A stretch of 64,000 bases of DNA from Purshia tridentata (taxonomy: Eukaryota; Streptophyta; Magnoliopsida; Rosales; Rosaceae), in NCBI GenBank assembly GCA_003254885.1, contig QANT01005266.1, forward strand, positions 1-64,000, written 5' to 3'. Of the stretch, positions 9,260-21,299 are shown piece after piece; the first letter of the stretch is position 1; the number at the start of each line of letters is the position of its first letter. A program made the translations under genes and the position numbers. The notes beneath the pieces are model-generated. The model had not been told where the DNA came from and made no database searches. It worked only from the letters and a program-made list of their open reading frames with translations.

Positions 9260-12200
9260 TCAATTAACTTTTGTACCTCTATCTTTACACAACATGTGCC
9301 ACTCTTGAAGCACTGCTGTTTGAAGAGCACGGTGTTCAGCCTCCTCTGCTGTCAACTTTGACAGGGTTGTAGGTCCCTTTGGTTTGCCATCTTCCTCAGT
9401 ATCTTTTTTCTTTTCCTTCTTTTTCTTTGTTTTATCCTCATCTTCCTCTTCACTTTCTTCTTCTTCTTCTTCTTCTTCATCTTCATCATCATCATCAGAT
9501 TTGGGCTTACTTTTTGGTTGGGCTGCCTTTAGCAAGGCTATCCGTTCCATTGAGATCCTAAGCCTCTCAGCAGCAGCCACCTTCACTTCGTCTTCAGGCA
9601 TGTACTCAACACCCCCATCAGTGAGGTCATCCAACCAGCCCTGTAGATCTGATCCAATCTCCATTGTAATTGATGCATCAGAAGCTCGAACCACAAATTT
9701 GCATATCATGGTTGTAGTCTCATCACCCAGGTCAACATTCCGGCTCACTTCACTAGCTCCAAAGATCATCAAGCCCAAGAAGCCACCATACCAAGTTTTG
9801 GCAGCAAAACAAAGCTGTTCCAGGACATTCAAAATGAAATATGAATGGTTGCTTAGAGGGACAAGACATCACCATTAAAGTTTTTAAAAAACATAACATC
9901 TAGCCAAATTCTAGCAGTTCAATTTCAATGAAATTTAAAGTATACTTGGATATCATTTCAACTGCAATTTGCATTGACAATTCTACGTTTTCAAGCAACT
10001 TTCATTATTATAACCAAGTTCATTTGGAAATAGAAGCATACAATAAACAACGATTCAAACAGTAACAAAGAACAACAGAAATTACCTGAAATCCTGCCAC
10101 TGTCCGAATAACATGTGAACAAACTCTGTGGAATGGCTTGGATGACAAGGATTTTAGCCCACTCAAGAAGGGAGATGCCCCATACTGCTGTGCAGCAGTA
10201 GCCTTGACGCCACTTCCTTCATATGTATATGTACCAGTGTACTCCACTATGGCTGGTAAACTGGGCCACAGGCGGAAAAATTCAACAGGGGAGATCTTAT
10301 GTGGCGTAAGAAGCTCGGTCAGCGGAATTTTGTATGGCTGACACCTTAATATGACAGGTTCTCCCAATTCTGGCCTTAAACTTCTCTTTTGTCTCATGAT
10401 CTGTGGATCTTCTTCAGTGTAGTCACCTTCATAATCTATAGCAGCACCACTTCCATAAAAGGGGTAGTATAAGATTTGAACCCAAAGGGCACATCTTTCG
10501 AAATGGGAGACACCCACAGTTACACTGCAAAGTACTGGATCCTAGTAAAAAGATTAACAAGTAAATGGATCAGAATATCTCATTGTCAACGACAGAAAAT
10601 TAAACTACACCCGGCAAAAGTGCAAACATGAGTGATGATACAAGAACACTGTTAAACAACATATCTAGTTCAGCTGTGCACTACAACAGAGGAATATTAT
10701 TCCAAAGCCATTACCCAGCCAGAATATTTATCCATAGAAGAAAGGAGAGAGATTTTTGTGTGTGTGTGAGTGAGAGAGAGAGCATATGCTATACAGAAAA
10801 AAAAAATTGCATAGATTGACAGAAATTACGAATAAAGTTTGCAAGAGCACAGATAGGAAAAAAATCACACAATATTAGATACATGAAATTAACCGGAAAA
10901 TAGTCATCCATCAAGGCAAGCAACACCATGATAAAGGGCCGGATAAGTAAATGATATTATTTCACTCTTCAAGAAATAAGGATCATTACGCAAAAGGAAC
11001 TCCCTGGAATTGACAATAAACTGATGACATTTGCATTAAACAAACTATAGACCCACCTAGCAGCAACACTAACAGTTTAATTTTCTAAAGGAAATTAATG
11101 ACCGGAGAATGCGCTGTTTTAGAAGAAAAATGATACTCGACTAACACGTTACACCCAAAAACAAGTTGCATTGCAATGGCAAACAAGGTAAAGCGGGCAG
11201 GAAAGAAAACCTGTGAAACAAGGTTACGCAACTGTCGCACTGCCTGAGGAGACCCATCCATAAAATACAACGCACCAGATAACCCAACTCTAATATCAAC
11301 CCGGTTGAGTTCAAGCTCAGTTAAATTTAAGACCTGCACATTTATCAACAAGGAATAAGAACTATCAACAGACAACAGGAAACTGCAGTCTGTCCAGAGC
11401 ATACAGGACTTTTAAAAGCATTATAAAAAGGTAAGAGGCAAACTTAACCTTCAAATGCAGAGTTATTTTTCCATCACTAGAGTCTGCCAAATGATATGCT
11501 TCAATGTAGCAGGGATCACTGCTGCCAGTCAATGTAATTGCAGTTGGAGGAACCCTGAGTAGTGTAGACTCAACTCCTTTTGTTAGCAGAAGGGTTAGTT
11601 CACTAGGTTCTGGCCTCCAGAGCTCTAGAATAGCATTATGAACCAATCCTTCTAACTTTCTGTCCTGAGCTGCAGCCACTTCATAGAACTGGACGGTTAG
11701 TTTGTGGTGGCTAAATGGGTAATCACCACTGGCTTCACTGACTCCTGCCCACCTGAAAAATAATCATTTTATCATTTTAATTTTGTGTATAGAAATGCAA
11801 ATTTGCCACCCACTTTAATATGTATTAATAAAATGAAGGTTACTAAAAAATAGAAAACAAAATTTAGTCCTCACATTATGTGTTGTTCTATATGCATATA
11901 CACATGTGTATGTGATGTATATATGTGTTTACGCACAGACACACGTATGCATGTATGCAGTACACAATGGTAGAGTAATTTGATATTGATAATTAATAGA
12001 ATGAGCCTCCACTTTGGCCAAATTCATTCTCTCCATCCTGATAAACTCAGTTTGGCCTAGGCTGAACATCTATAGCTACACAGATTTCTCTCTAATATCT
12101 GGATCCAGTGATTAAACCACCAGTCATTCAAGGTGAAACCCAAGCTCCTGCTTACCCAAGGTTTCTTTGGGAACAGTGAAGAGAGAGGGGGACCAATAGA

Positions 12201-15186
12201 AGAGATAAGACTTATCATGATAATGCAAATCATTGCTGAAAACAGGTTTGGACCCCATACAGGAACTCTAATAATATGAAAGGTTTATGAAGAAACTCTA
12301 TGGCACATGGCTCACCCTCATACAGGCTTATGAAGATATATAATATGCTTACCTGCTTTGTGGATGACTTGAAGCATACTTGATTCTCTGCAATATCATA
12401 CGGCACTGATGCTTGTTAACAGAATCAGCATTAGTACTGTTCCTGAACTCTTCAAGTTCTTTGGTCAGTAACTGTCCAGCCCTAGGATTGCGTGAACCCA
12501 TCCGCTGAGCACATAAAAGAACTGCCTGAACATCTAGAAGCCTATTTGTCGAATCCTCAGATGTATCTATGTTGAACAAAACCTTGTGGACGTGTGATAT
12601 AATAATGTTCAGTGGATCCTCAGGGTCATCAGCCAGAAGTGGATCCAAACCTTCTAGATCTATGTGCTCTGAAATTGCCCAAATAAGGCGAGCAGATATT
12701 CTTGGGGTGTTCACCTGCCAAATTGACAGAGGTGTAAAATAACAAGTAGGGGAAGAAAACAAACCCAGTCAGTGGGCAAAAGAAAAGAAGAAAGAACATA
12801 ACAGCTTGGAACTTGGAAGATCATATTTATTCAAAGAAGAGCATCTGTACCTTGCGTAGATCTTTCACTAGTTCACGTTGCAAGTTTTGCAATCTTGTCT
12901 CATTTAAAATTTGGTCCTGCGAAGCTCCGTCTTTAACTCTTTTGACACCTCCCCTCGTATCATAGATATGGCACAGCCTAACAAGCAACTTCAAATAGCA
13001 ATCAATTGCATAGGTCCGGCCATCACAGTCCCATTTGACACAAGGCTTACAAACCTCCACCACTTCTAAAGCAGGCTCTGTCCAATTTAGTGCACCATAA
13101 CCAGTTCCATATGCCAAGGCTCCAATAACCCTGCTCTCCATCCCTGTGTTCTTTTGTTCAGGGAGAGGTAGTGACAACTGAAAGCAACTTTCAACTAATG
13201 ATGCTACTAACTCCTCCCTAAATAAGGTCTTGCTAGTTACACTATTAAGATCATCTTTTATTCTTGCATCCTCAAAAAGTGAAGCTATATCAGTTCCAGC
13301 AAGAGGCTTCTGGCCTCTTCGGACGCTTTCCTTTGCAAAGAGATCAACACAGAGAGCTGTTCGACAAATACATGCTAAAGCATGCATACGATCTGATTCT
13401 GCCCTCAAGTTTCTCACCATAAGAAGCAGCCTCTTAAACAATGAAACCTACACAGAATTTTTACACCCGTAATCAGGGATAACCAGCATTACTTACAAAA
13501 AGATATGAATTCAACTCACTAGCAGGCGTCAACTCTAAGTTCCCCACATTTTTTTCTTCTTAAAAGTAACACTCGCGTGATAAGAAGCAGCCTCTTAAAC
13601 AATGAAACCTACACATAATTTTTACACCCGTAATCAGGGATAACCAGCATTACTTACTGACTAGCAGGCGTCAACTCTAAGTTCCCCACATTTTTTTCTT
13701 CTTAAAAGTAACACTCGCGTGATTTTTATTTTTTTTATAAGAAACAAATTTTTTTAAATCAAATCAAGTACAAGTTTACAACATCCTGAATAAGGTATCC
13801 ACGAACAAAACAAACTATACAATACAATATCTACTTAACCTAGCTACAAGATCAATTCCTAGTGAAGCATTCCAATTAGAAAGTTATCCCTACAAGCCGC
13901 TGACGTTGATGCCATAGTGAAGCCCAAAATCTGACCCTCCCAAAGCTCTCTCCTCCTACACCTATTGCATCTTCAAAGATTCTTCTATTTCTTTTCCCCC
14001 CAAATGACCCACAAATTAGCTAGCATACAATTGGTGCATAACAAAAAAAAAGCAAGTATACCTGCATATGTAGATCGAGAAGGTGAAGATTCGTAACGAC
14101 AGCTCTAACAATACTTTCTCTTGCAGAAGCAAACTCTTGCCTGTCCCAAAGCGTGAGAATTGCGATAATAGATTGGGAAGCCCACTCAGGCTTCCCACCA
14201 GGGACATCAGCCAAATACAACATATCAATCCCCACCTCGAAAATCAAAGCGGGCTCCAACGAAGAGGCCAAGAATGGCACCAAATGCGTAACCACATCCG
14301 AAACTCCCACGAACCTCTCCGCATTGGTGTCCACAACCGTCCCATTGGAACCACCAGATGACTTGGACAGCTTCCTTATGACCTCAACCGAGCCCGAGGC
14401 CATGGCCTTGACCGCATACACAATCGGAAACACTGTGGCCCTGAAACTCTCCACTGGCAAAACCAACGACCTCGCCATCAGTGCGCTTCGCTTCTTCCAG
14501 ACGAAGTCGACCATCGACGAGACCCAATTGGATCGAATCGCAAGCGAGTTTTCACTGTCCACTAGCTTGTCTCCCGCCAGTCGGCTCATCCTCTTCGAAT
14601 CGAACTCTTGAAACAACCGCCCAACGGACTCGAACGCGACTTTCGAAACGGCGTCGGATCCGTCGAGCATGTTCTGGCCGATACGGGACCACCAATTGGA
14701 AACCTTATCGAGCAAATTGACATTGTTCTCGCAAAGCGTGACGAGGTCGTCGCGTGAGAGAATGCATCCCAAGGTTTCGGTGATCGAGAATCGGAGATTA
14801 TCGCTGGGAGAATGGAAGCAATTGTCGATTTCTTTCTTGGCGTCGGTGATGAGCGTGGATAGGCGGTAGGAGGGAATGGCGGCGAGGATGGAGACGGCGG
14901 CGGCGCTGACGTCGGGGTCGGGGAAGTCGAGATCGGTAACAATTCCGGTGCAGACGGTGTCCCATAGGTCGGCGGTGAGGCGCGTGGAGCGAATGAGGTC
15001 GAATGCGAGCTTCTTGCAGACGGCGGAGGCGGGGGAGGCCACGATCTCTTCGACGGCGGATTTGGCGATGACGGAGATGTCACGGCCGGCGGCGGATTGC
15101 TGCAGGGCTTGGAGGAGAGCGCCGGACTGGCGGAGAGCGTCGTTGGAGCGGAGGTCCGCTTGGATCTGAGCGAAGAGTATGTCCAT
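9260..15186 (-). CDS. TPLATE: TPLATE, core subunit of the plant endocytic TPLATE complex
   Basis: Large adaptor-like subunit of the TPLATE complex, which acts with clathrin and AP-2 at the plasma membrane and cell plate. Seven coding exons (minus strand): 15186-14062, 13447-12851, 12714-12353, 11752-11449, 11333-11211, 10541-10086 and 9814-9260, in frame across all junctions, giving 1173 residues (Arabidopsis about 1176). The first exon alone encodes 375 residues, starting MDILFAQIQADLRSNDALRQ, of the helical solenoid. The C-terminal region includes the conserved GGVEYMPEDEV, followed by an acidic run at about 1096-1116 and a lysine cluster, and ends CKDRGTKVN. The acidic run is encoded by a trinucleotide repeat. 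The 5' leader carries a telo-box (AAACCCTAA, minus strand, 15214-15206) and a small upstream ORF (15245-15222, seven residues). TGGGCC-type elements near 15524-15542 suit a housekeeping gene. Intron 1 is enlarged by a duplication and a LINE piece. Confidence 0.96.
9430..9500 (-). repeat. Coding trinucleotide repeat (TTC/ATC) in TPLATE exon 7
   Basis: The plus strand shows runs of TTC and ATC that encode the Asp/Glu run at TPLATE residues about 1096-1116. In-frame length changes would alter only the number of acidic residues in a disordered linker. Confidence 0.8.
11880..11965. repeat. Alternating purine-pyrimidine (TG/CA/TA) stretch in TPLATE intron 3
   Basis: About 85 bp of alternating ATGCATATACACATGTGTATG-like sequence, degenerate microsatellite in type. 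It lies in the intron between exons 3 and 4 and has no visible coding or splice role. Confidence 0.5.
13420..13722. repeat. Tandem duplication copying the TPLATE exon 2 acceptor
   Basis: The segment from the first 27 or so bases of exon 2 through the upstream intron (13421-13577) is repeated at 13578-13722. Both copies hold GCAGCCTCTTAAACAATGAA, TACACCCGTAATCAGGGATA and AAAAGTAACACTCGCGTGA. The copy further into the intron therefore carries a second TGTAG acceptor followed by the start of exon 2 (minus strand, about 13605-13579) but not the rest of the exon. The copies differ by a 13-bp or so indel and a few bases, so the event is recent. Confidence 0.92.
13735..14040 (-). mobile_element. Plant L1-type LINE 3'-end fragment in TPLATE intron 1
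   Basis: The minus strand reads KRNRRIFEDA and then RVRFWASLWHQ in one frame (about 13995-13880). This is the C-terminal signature seen at the end of plant L1 ORF2-type proteins. It is followed by a non-coding tail and an A-rich end (TTTCTTATAAAAAAAAT, about 13745-13728). Only the last 300 bp are present, as expected for 5'-truncated LINE insertion. It lies in the same orientation as TPLATE, directly beside the tandem duplication. Confidence 0.7.
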
Positions 15187-15617
15187 TGCGATCGAGCGAG
15201 CAGTGTTAGGGTTTAGGTTCGCTAGGAATTGAGTAGCTCAGACATTAAGAGAGAGAGAGCGAGAGACTTTGGCCAGCTGCTGAGAGTGGCCAGAGTAGGC
15301 AGTAATGGCAGTAATGCACTGTGCTTGCTTTGCTTGGTTGCTTAGTAGTTTTAAGACTTTAGTTGGGGAAATGATGATATTGAATATTGATGGTGGCTTA
15401 GGCTTCAGGCATTGGCAGTTGAGTTCGCGCGGCCGGGTTGGCAACAACCGAACCGGGTTCTTTGTCTGAGACTCAGAGTTCGTATGAAAATAATTTGAAG
15501 ATGTGGGTTGGGTAATATTTAAGTTGGGCCTGAAGGCCCATGAATGCTTTTATGAGTATTGCCATCTCCAGCCCATTCTCACAAGAGTATTGTTAGATGA
15601 CATGTTTATATGCAACT
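15187..15617 (-). promoter_or_regulatory. TPLATE 5' leader and promoter region
   Basis: Contains a telo-box (15206-15215), a GA-rich leader stretch (15249-15268) and an inverted pair of GGGCC/GGCCC motifs (15524-15542), elements common upstream of plant housekeeping genes. An upstream ORF ATGTCTGAGCTACTC, ending in TAG, runs 15245-15222 on the minus strand. No TATA box is evident. Confidence 0.5.
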
Positions 15618-17900
15618 TGTCACACTCCAAAAAAGAAACTTACTAATTTCGAGTGAAATGTGATTTACGTCCTCATCGTAAAATAATAAAATTTATTATT
15701 TCCACTATTAAGATGTGAAAAATAAAATAATTTAATTTAATAAAGTAATTAAAATAATCGCAAAAATAAATTTTATTTAGTAAACTATTGTTTTAAGAGT
15801 ATTATATATAGTATTCATTTACTTTATTACAATTTGTTGCTCAAAACAAAAACATAATACTCCAGCAAAACCTTTAGAGTTCACTTAAATAATCCACCTC
15901 ATCAGACATATTTTCGCAACCTGCACAATCTATCAGAGTGTGAGCTTTCAAGGCTCAGTAGGGTATGGTGATTCCTCAAGGCCAATTACTACAGTTAATC
16001 AATGTTTTAATGTAAGAGAATAAAAAAAAAGAATAATAGGTGTAAAATGATGAGAAAATGCATGTACTCACTGTTTATCTATTCCCGTTGACAAACACAC
16101 AAGACAAACAGGCCTACGCATCCCATACCGTGCATCTTACCACTGTGGCCCCGAATGTCCTGTGTGTAAGTCAACGCCCGTCCATCCCTTAACTCCAAAT
16201 ATATATATATATATAAGATTATTTCCATAATTTATGATATCACCAGGTACATCCTCCTTTCTCCTCGGTGTTTCCATTAAATCATGGGACCACCAAGTAC
16301 ATCTCTCTTTCTCCTCAGTGTTCCAATTAACCATTTATTAATTTAACTCAACCACACTTTACTCATGAATGTAACATATGCATAAGAAAATTAAATGGTA
16401 CAGGAAAAATAATGTTATTTACATATCCACAATGTTAATATCATAATAATAAAAAATACTCATAATCACACAAGCAAGTAAGAAAAACCAATAATTCATT
16501 CAATAAAAGAAAACCATAATAAGGAATTAATGACACACAGATTAATTGTAATATAATCCAATCATTGGGAAATAGAGATCCTACCTTGACCTCTTAAACA
16601 TGGTTCCCTCTTGATCCGTTCCTACGTGCTTGGTTCTAACAAAATTTAAGAATGTAAAGTTTAGACAAAGTTTAATAAAAATTAAAATGTTTTCACTCTC
16701 TTTTTGAGGAGAGAGAAATTTTTATTCTAACTTAAAAGGGTCAGATTGAGTTGAAACTAATACCATTGGACTCGTATCGAAAAATAAGGTTTAAAAGGGT
16801 TAAAATTAGGTCAAAAATGTTGCCAGAAACAATCGCATACGCCACCACACGCCGGTGGTGTGTGGGATTGATGGCTAGTTACTATTCACCTTCTTCTTCA
16901 AAATAACCTCTGTTTTTCAGTTTTTATCTCTACTTTGGCTAGACTTTTCATGAATTATGTAAAATTATACTCGTTTTAAAGATCTGCATCTACTTTTTAC
17001 ACCTATATAAAATTTATGCAAAATGGAGCTATAAAACGAGAGATAAATGATCACAAAGTATGCTACTCGAACTGTCATTTTTCCAGAAATTTTTCAAATT
17101 TTTCTTCAAATTTCGACCTCATTTTAATACCTCAAAACTTGATAAAATTTATCAATCTTATACTTATTTTAAAGCTAGTAATACCCTCTGTACGACCATA
17201 TAAAGATCAAGAAAAACGAACCTTTAAAACTCTAGTTATAAGCCTCGAAAAGTGGCTATATGGAATTGTGAATTTTCTAGGAAAATTTCTAGATTTTTTC
17301 AGTTTTCTTGGTTTTTAATTTTCTTTCAATGCTAAACCATAAATCAAGTTTCTAAGATTGTAAAAAGGTTATAAATGACTAAATATGAGTTTTATAATAT
17401 TAACAAGATATATAAACAAAGATTTTTTTTTTAAAAAAAGTTTTGATGAAGACACCCATGCATAGTTCTTTAAAGCTCATCTTCCTTCCCACCCTTTTGG
17501 GTTTGAGCTGAGTGAAGTAACGTGATTCCTATAATAAAAAGAAGGCCTACAGATACTAAAAGTTGTTAATATTAAAACATGTTAGTCTAAACAACTAAGA
17601 GAAAAAAGATTTGTATTTTGAGTCAAACCTTCTCAAGTTCCTTTCTCTAGTTTTTCTCTCTTTCTTCTTTCTATCTCTCTTTCTCTCTCTTACTTTCGTT
17701 CTGTCTTTGTGGGTGCTGGTTTCAAGTAATTCTCAACTCACTAAGAACTTATTTATACACTTAAATTTAGTTCATATAACTACATGATTAGAAGAATCTT
17801 GTTAAGTTAGTTTAGGCTTAATGATAGCCTAAAATGTGAGTCACCATCCTAAACCAAAATCTAATCATTGCTTAAGGGGTTATGTGGCTTGTGTGGGAGT
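15618..17900. mobile_element. Non-coding LTR-type retroelement fossil
   Basis: Starts TGTCACACTCC at 15618, the usual opening of a large class of plant LTRs. It continues with phrases known from such LTRs, including GTGAGCTTTCAAGGCTCAGTA (15940-15960) and a short internal direct repeat ending in CATC(C/T)(T/C)(C)CTTTCTCCTC (16240-16325). No gag or pol coding remains visible. It appears to be a solo LTR or LTR fragment of the Ty3/gypsy or an unclassified type, old and decayed. The right border is uncertain. Confidence 0.4.
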
Positions 17901-18476
17901 GTAATTAAATCTTATATTTATCCTCCTCTTTCTTCTTTTTTTTAATAAAGAAGGATTGGACTTTTGGCTAAAAACATGTCACCTAAATCTTTTATTTGGG
18001 TTAAAAGAAGGTAGTCCAAGGTTGAATGCCCAAAATCTTTTTTTTTTTTTTTTAAAGAAATCTATATATATGTATATATCTTTCTTTTTTTCTAAGGATA
18101 TTATGGCACAAATCTATACAGTGAGCTAAAATTCAAGGAAAGAGGTAATCGAATTTGAGTGCGTAGCAAATTCTTTGCCTAAATAAAACATAATATCATT
18201 CCAATATATATGCATGGGTAGTAGTAGTAGTAATGCAGCTAATGCAATTGTCTAATAAGCTGCAATCACATGATCCAAAAGATGCCTTACATTATAAGAG
18301 GTAAACTGTAGTCTTTTTAGCATTACTGTAGCATCACAATCTGCACAAGTGAAACCACAGGCATAGAAAGTGGAAACAGGTTGATATAACAAGAAGAAAA
18401 GAACCCCAGTTTAACAGCACAATATTCTTCAAACAAAACAAAACCAAATAGTTAGTTCCATTCCATTGGAATTAAT
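17901..18476. other. Intergenic, no gene recognised
   Basis: AT-rich sequence with T-runs and a (AT) stretch near 18063-18075, lying downstream of germin-like pseudogene 2. Nothing further can be supported. Confidence 0.4.
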
Positions 18477-19154
18477 TCAAAAGCCAAACTTGGATCTAAT
18501 GTTGTTGATAACATCTTCATCTATTTGAAAGGTCTTAGTTAACACTTGGTGAGGGATTGAAGGCTTGGCAGAAAATAGAGTCAAAGGAATGACAGCAGAG
18601 CCAGGCAAGTGACTGTTGAATGCTGTGAAGGAAAGGGCCTTCCCTTTACCAACATTGAGCTGAAGGTGAACAAGCCCCCTTGGAATCACAAACACCTGCC
18701 AGGAGTCAAAACCTAGGAGTAGTACACATTGTTTGTTGTTGTCACAAAGCCAGCAAGAATCTTCCCTTCCATGACTATCCCAATCTCAGTTGCGCGAGGG
18801 TGCGAGTGGGGTGGGTTGAGACCACCAGGAGCAAAGTCCACTCTGTTCATTGCTATCCCAAGAGTGTTGAGCCCTGGAAATGAGAGCACATTTGCCGATT
18901 TTACAGACAACCCGAAGATATCGGTGTTGTTTCCTTCTTTGCTCAGTCCATCAAAAGTCATCTGAGGTAACCTTTGAGATGGGTTTGCAAGGAAAATAGC
19001 CATTATCAACTGATTTGGAGGCTGGGGCAGCACTCAAATCTGCTACACACAAGTCTTGTAATGGATCAGGGTCTGCACAATGGGAAGGCAAGGAAAGAAG
19101 AAGAAGTAGTGATGAAACTGTGAGGCAGAATAGCAAGTTTGATGAGCTGCTTAT
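18477..19154 (-). pseudogene. Germin-like protein pseudogene 2 (full length, broken)
   Basis: It aligns end to end with the intact gene at 22361-23029. The signal-peptide region, DPDPLQDLCVADLSA, the box 1 NPPHSHPRATEIGIVMEGK (both His, and Glu, kept), IPRGLVHLQLNVG and the terminus [10 protein letters not shown] are all present. The codon at the start position is ATA instead of ATG (19154-19152), a small deletion after the second cysteine shifts the frame (about 18960), and a stop follows YYS before a further one-base deletion (about 18715-18690). Box 1 and box 2 residues are intact, so the loss is recent. It is intronless like its neighbour. Confidence 0.88.
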
Positions 19155-21299
19155 GGCTGTGAATGTGATAAAACTTTTGTTTTAGGCAGAATAGCAAGCT
19201 AGCTTGTTTACCAAAACAAGTATGTAGTTTAAGTGCTCATAGACTTTGGTCCTATATATATATTCACTTCCTATGCTGAGGAAAAATTACTTTTGTTTTT
19301 TCATTATTGGATTTGAGGTGACCATTACAAACTACAAGCAACCAACCAGAATTCAACAAAATAAACATCAGCATCCATGGGGGAAAGATTGAGGGTTTTA
19401 AATTGGAAAAATTGGATATTTGGTTGAGTGAGGCTAATTGGGTTTTGACTAGGTCACCCTGATAAAAAGTTAAAAGACAAAAGTTGATAGATTAGAGTTG
19501 AAAGCAATCTTATTATTTTCCAAACAGCTGACATGGTCAACAACATTAATTTTTCATCCTTTTCAATGGGAATATCCATATGACAACTAAGGTATATTAA
19601 TATGGTACCTTGCAAGAATTGTCTAAAATTTAAATTACAGATTTACTCAGTCAACTGGGCTGATCAGACTCACACCTGCTGGCATGGGGACACAAGAACA
19701 TCAACAAGAAGGCCAAATGGAGTGACCAAAATAAATCCTTCATTCAATATATATTTGTAGAGCCATTAAGAAATGCAATAAAGCCATTAAGAAAAAGCCA
19801 CCAGTCTTAGCTAAAATACAACACTACCATATTACCAAGAACACTGTTTATACTGACTTTCATACCAAGGCATGTATGTTACACTATAAGGGAGCAACCA
19901 AAATAATACATTCAGAGGAGGGTTTGCTTCCAATTGCTAGACTTAATGTACACAAAGCTTAAATAGGTCAGGGTGAAGGGAGCATAAGAGTTGTGCCATG
20001 ACTCAGGAAAATAAAGGCTAATCATGTTTAAGAACAGATTACTAGTAGTGGGTCTTCTAAGAAACACTGCTTGAAAGCTGTATGAATGAGAAATGTTCCC
20101 TCTTAGACAATTGATTAATCTTCAGATTGTGCTACACATAAAGAGAAATGGAAGACATTAAACAGAATCAAAAACTTTGAAGCTTCAACAGAATCACCCT
20201 CAAATGGAGCAAAGTTGGGAAATCAGAATACAAGCCTTAATCCCAGCTTAACTTTGGTAACACTAACCTCTCATTTGTATGAAGTTCAAATTTTTATGCC
20301 CAAATACTCAAATGATGGCAGTAAGTCTCACTATGGTTTGTGGTCTAAAGCACAGAGATTGTAAATGTGGCAAAGAATGAGTACAATCTAGACATTATCG
20401 ATGAGGCTTGTAAGGTTCTTAATTTTTGTCTCTCTAAAATGAGTAACACATACCATCTTCACGTTAATTTCCATCAGCATATATCCACCAGAGCTGGTTG
20501 AAAATTATTGTTCATCGAATTCGCAACAAGAACATCACTACATGAGATGTCGAGCATTCTCATGTGACTAATACTATTAAATCTCAAGCCTGGTTATTGA
20601 ATAGAACGGGCCAAAAATTCATATACAGCCGCTCAACTCAAGAAGCCCAGACCACTTTCCTAACTGAGCTTTTCCTAATATTTTTTTTTTTATAAATAAG
20701 TTGCATGGGGAAATTGAAAATTGTATTCCATGAGTTGCCAACGTAATTCGACTAAATTCTTCTTAAAGTAAAATTTGTTTTCTTGTTTAGTTGTTCCACA
20801 AATACCAAATTGTTGCTAGATTTATCGGTTAGAGTAAAGAATGTATACAAGGATTAGATGAACTAATCTTTGGTGGAATAATCTGTTAAGCTTTATATAC
20901 CTAACTAGTGCTCCTTATGGTCTCAACCATATATGCTTAATTGTTTATTCTCTAGATTATAAGCAAAGTAATATCCTGTTTATACATTTTTTGACTTCCT
21001 TGCCAGAATTGCACCATTGTATACAACATTTTTCCCACATGACTGACGTGTAAGGGGTTGAATTTGAAAGAGTGGTTGTGTATATGATTTTTTCACTGCA
21101 AAAACCAGAGTGCCTCTGTCAAAGAAGTATAATCTTTACTATATGATTCCATAAATGAAAATCAAAAATGAAAAAGAAAAGAAAAGAGGAAGAGAGACAA
21201 AGCCCAGTTTAACAGCACAATCTTAATACATAATCAAACTAATTCCATAGTATTTTAATTACGGTTTATTAGATTATAATTCTTGGGAAAGATGGTTTT
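19155..21299. other. Intergenic between germin-like copies
   Basis: No coding region recognised. Sequence just upstream of pseudogene 2 (19155-19260) keeps a promoter-like stretch resembling that of the intact copy, including a TATATATATA run near 19252-19262. The remainder is unique-looking AT-rich DNA. Confidence 0.4.

Noticed and set aside
9379-9561. Small frames opposite the TPLATE acidic tail
   Set aside because: Produced by the trinucleotide repeat read on the other strand.
14083-15169. Several frames opposite or beside TPLATE exon 1
   Set aside because: They are shadow frames of a GC-richer coding exon.
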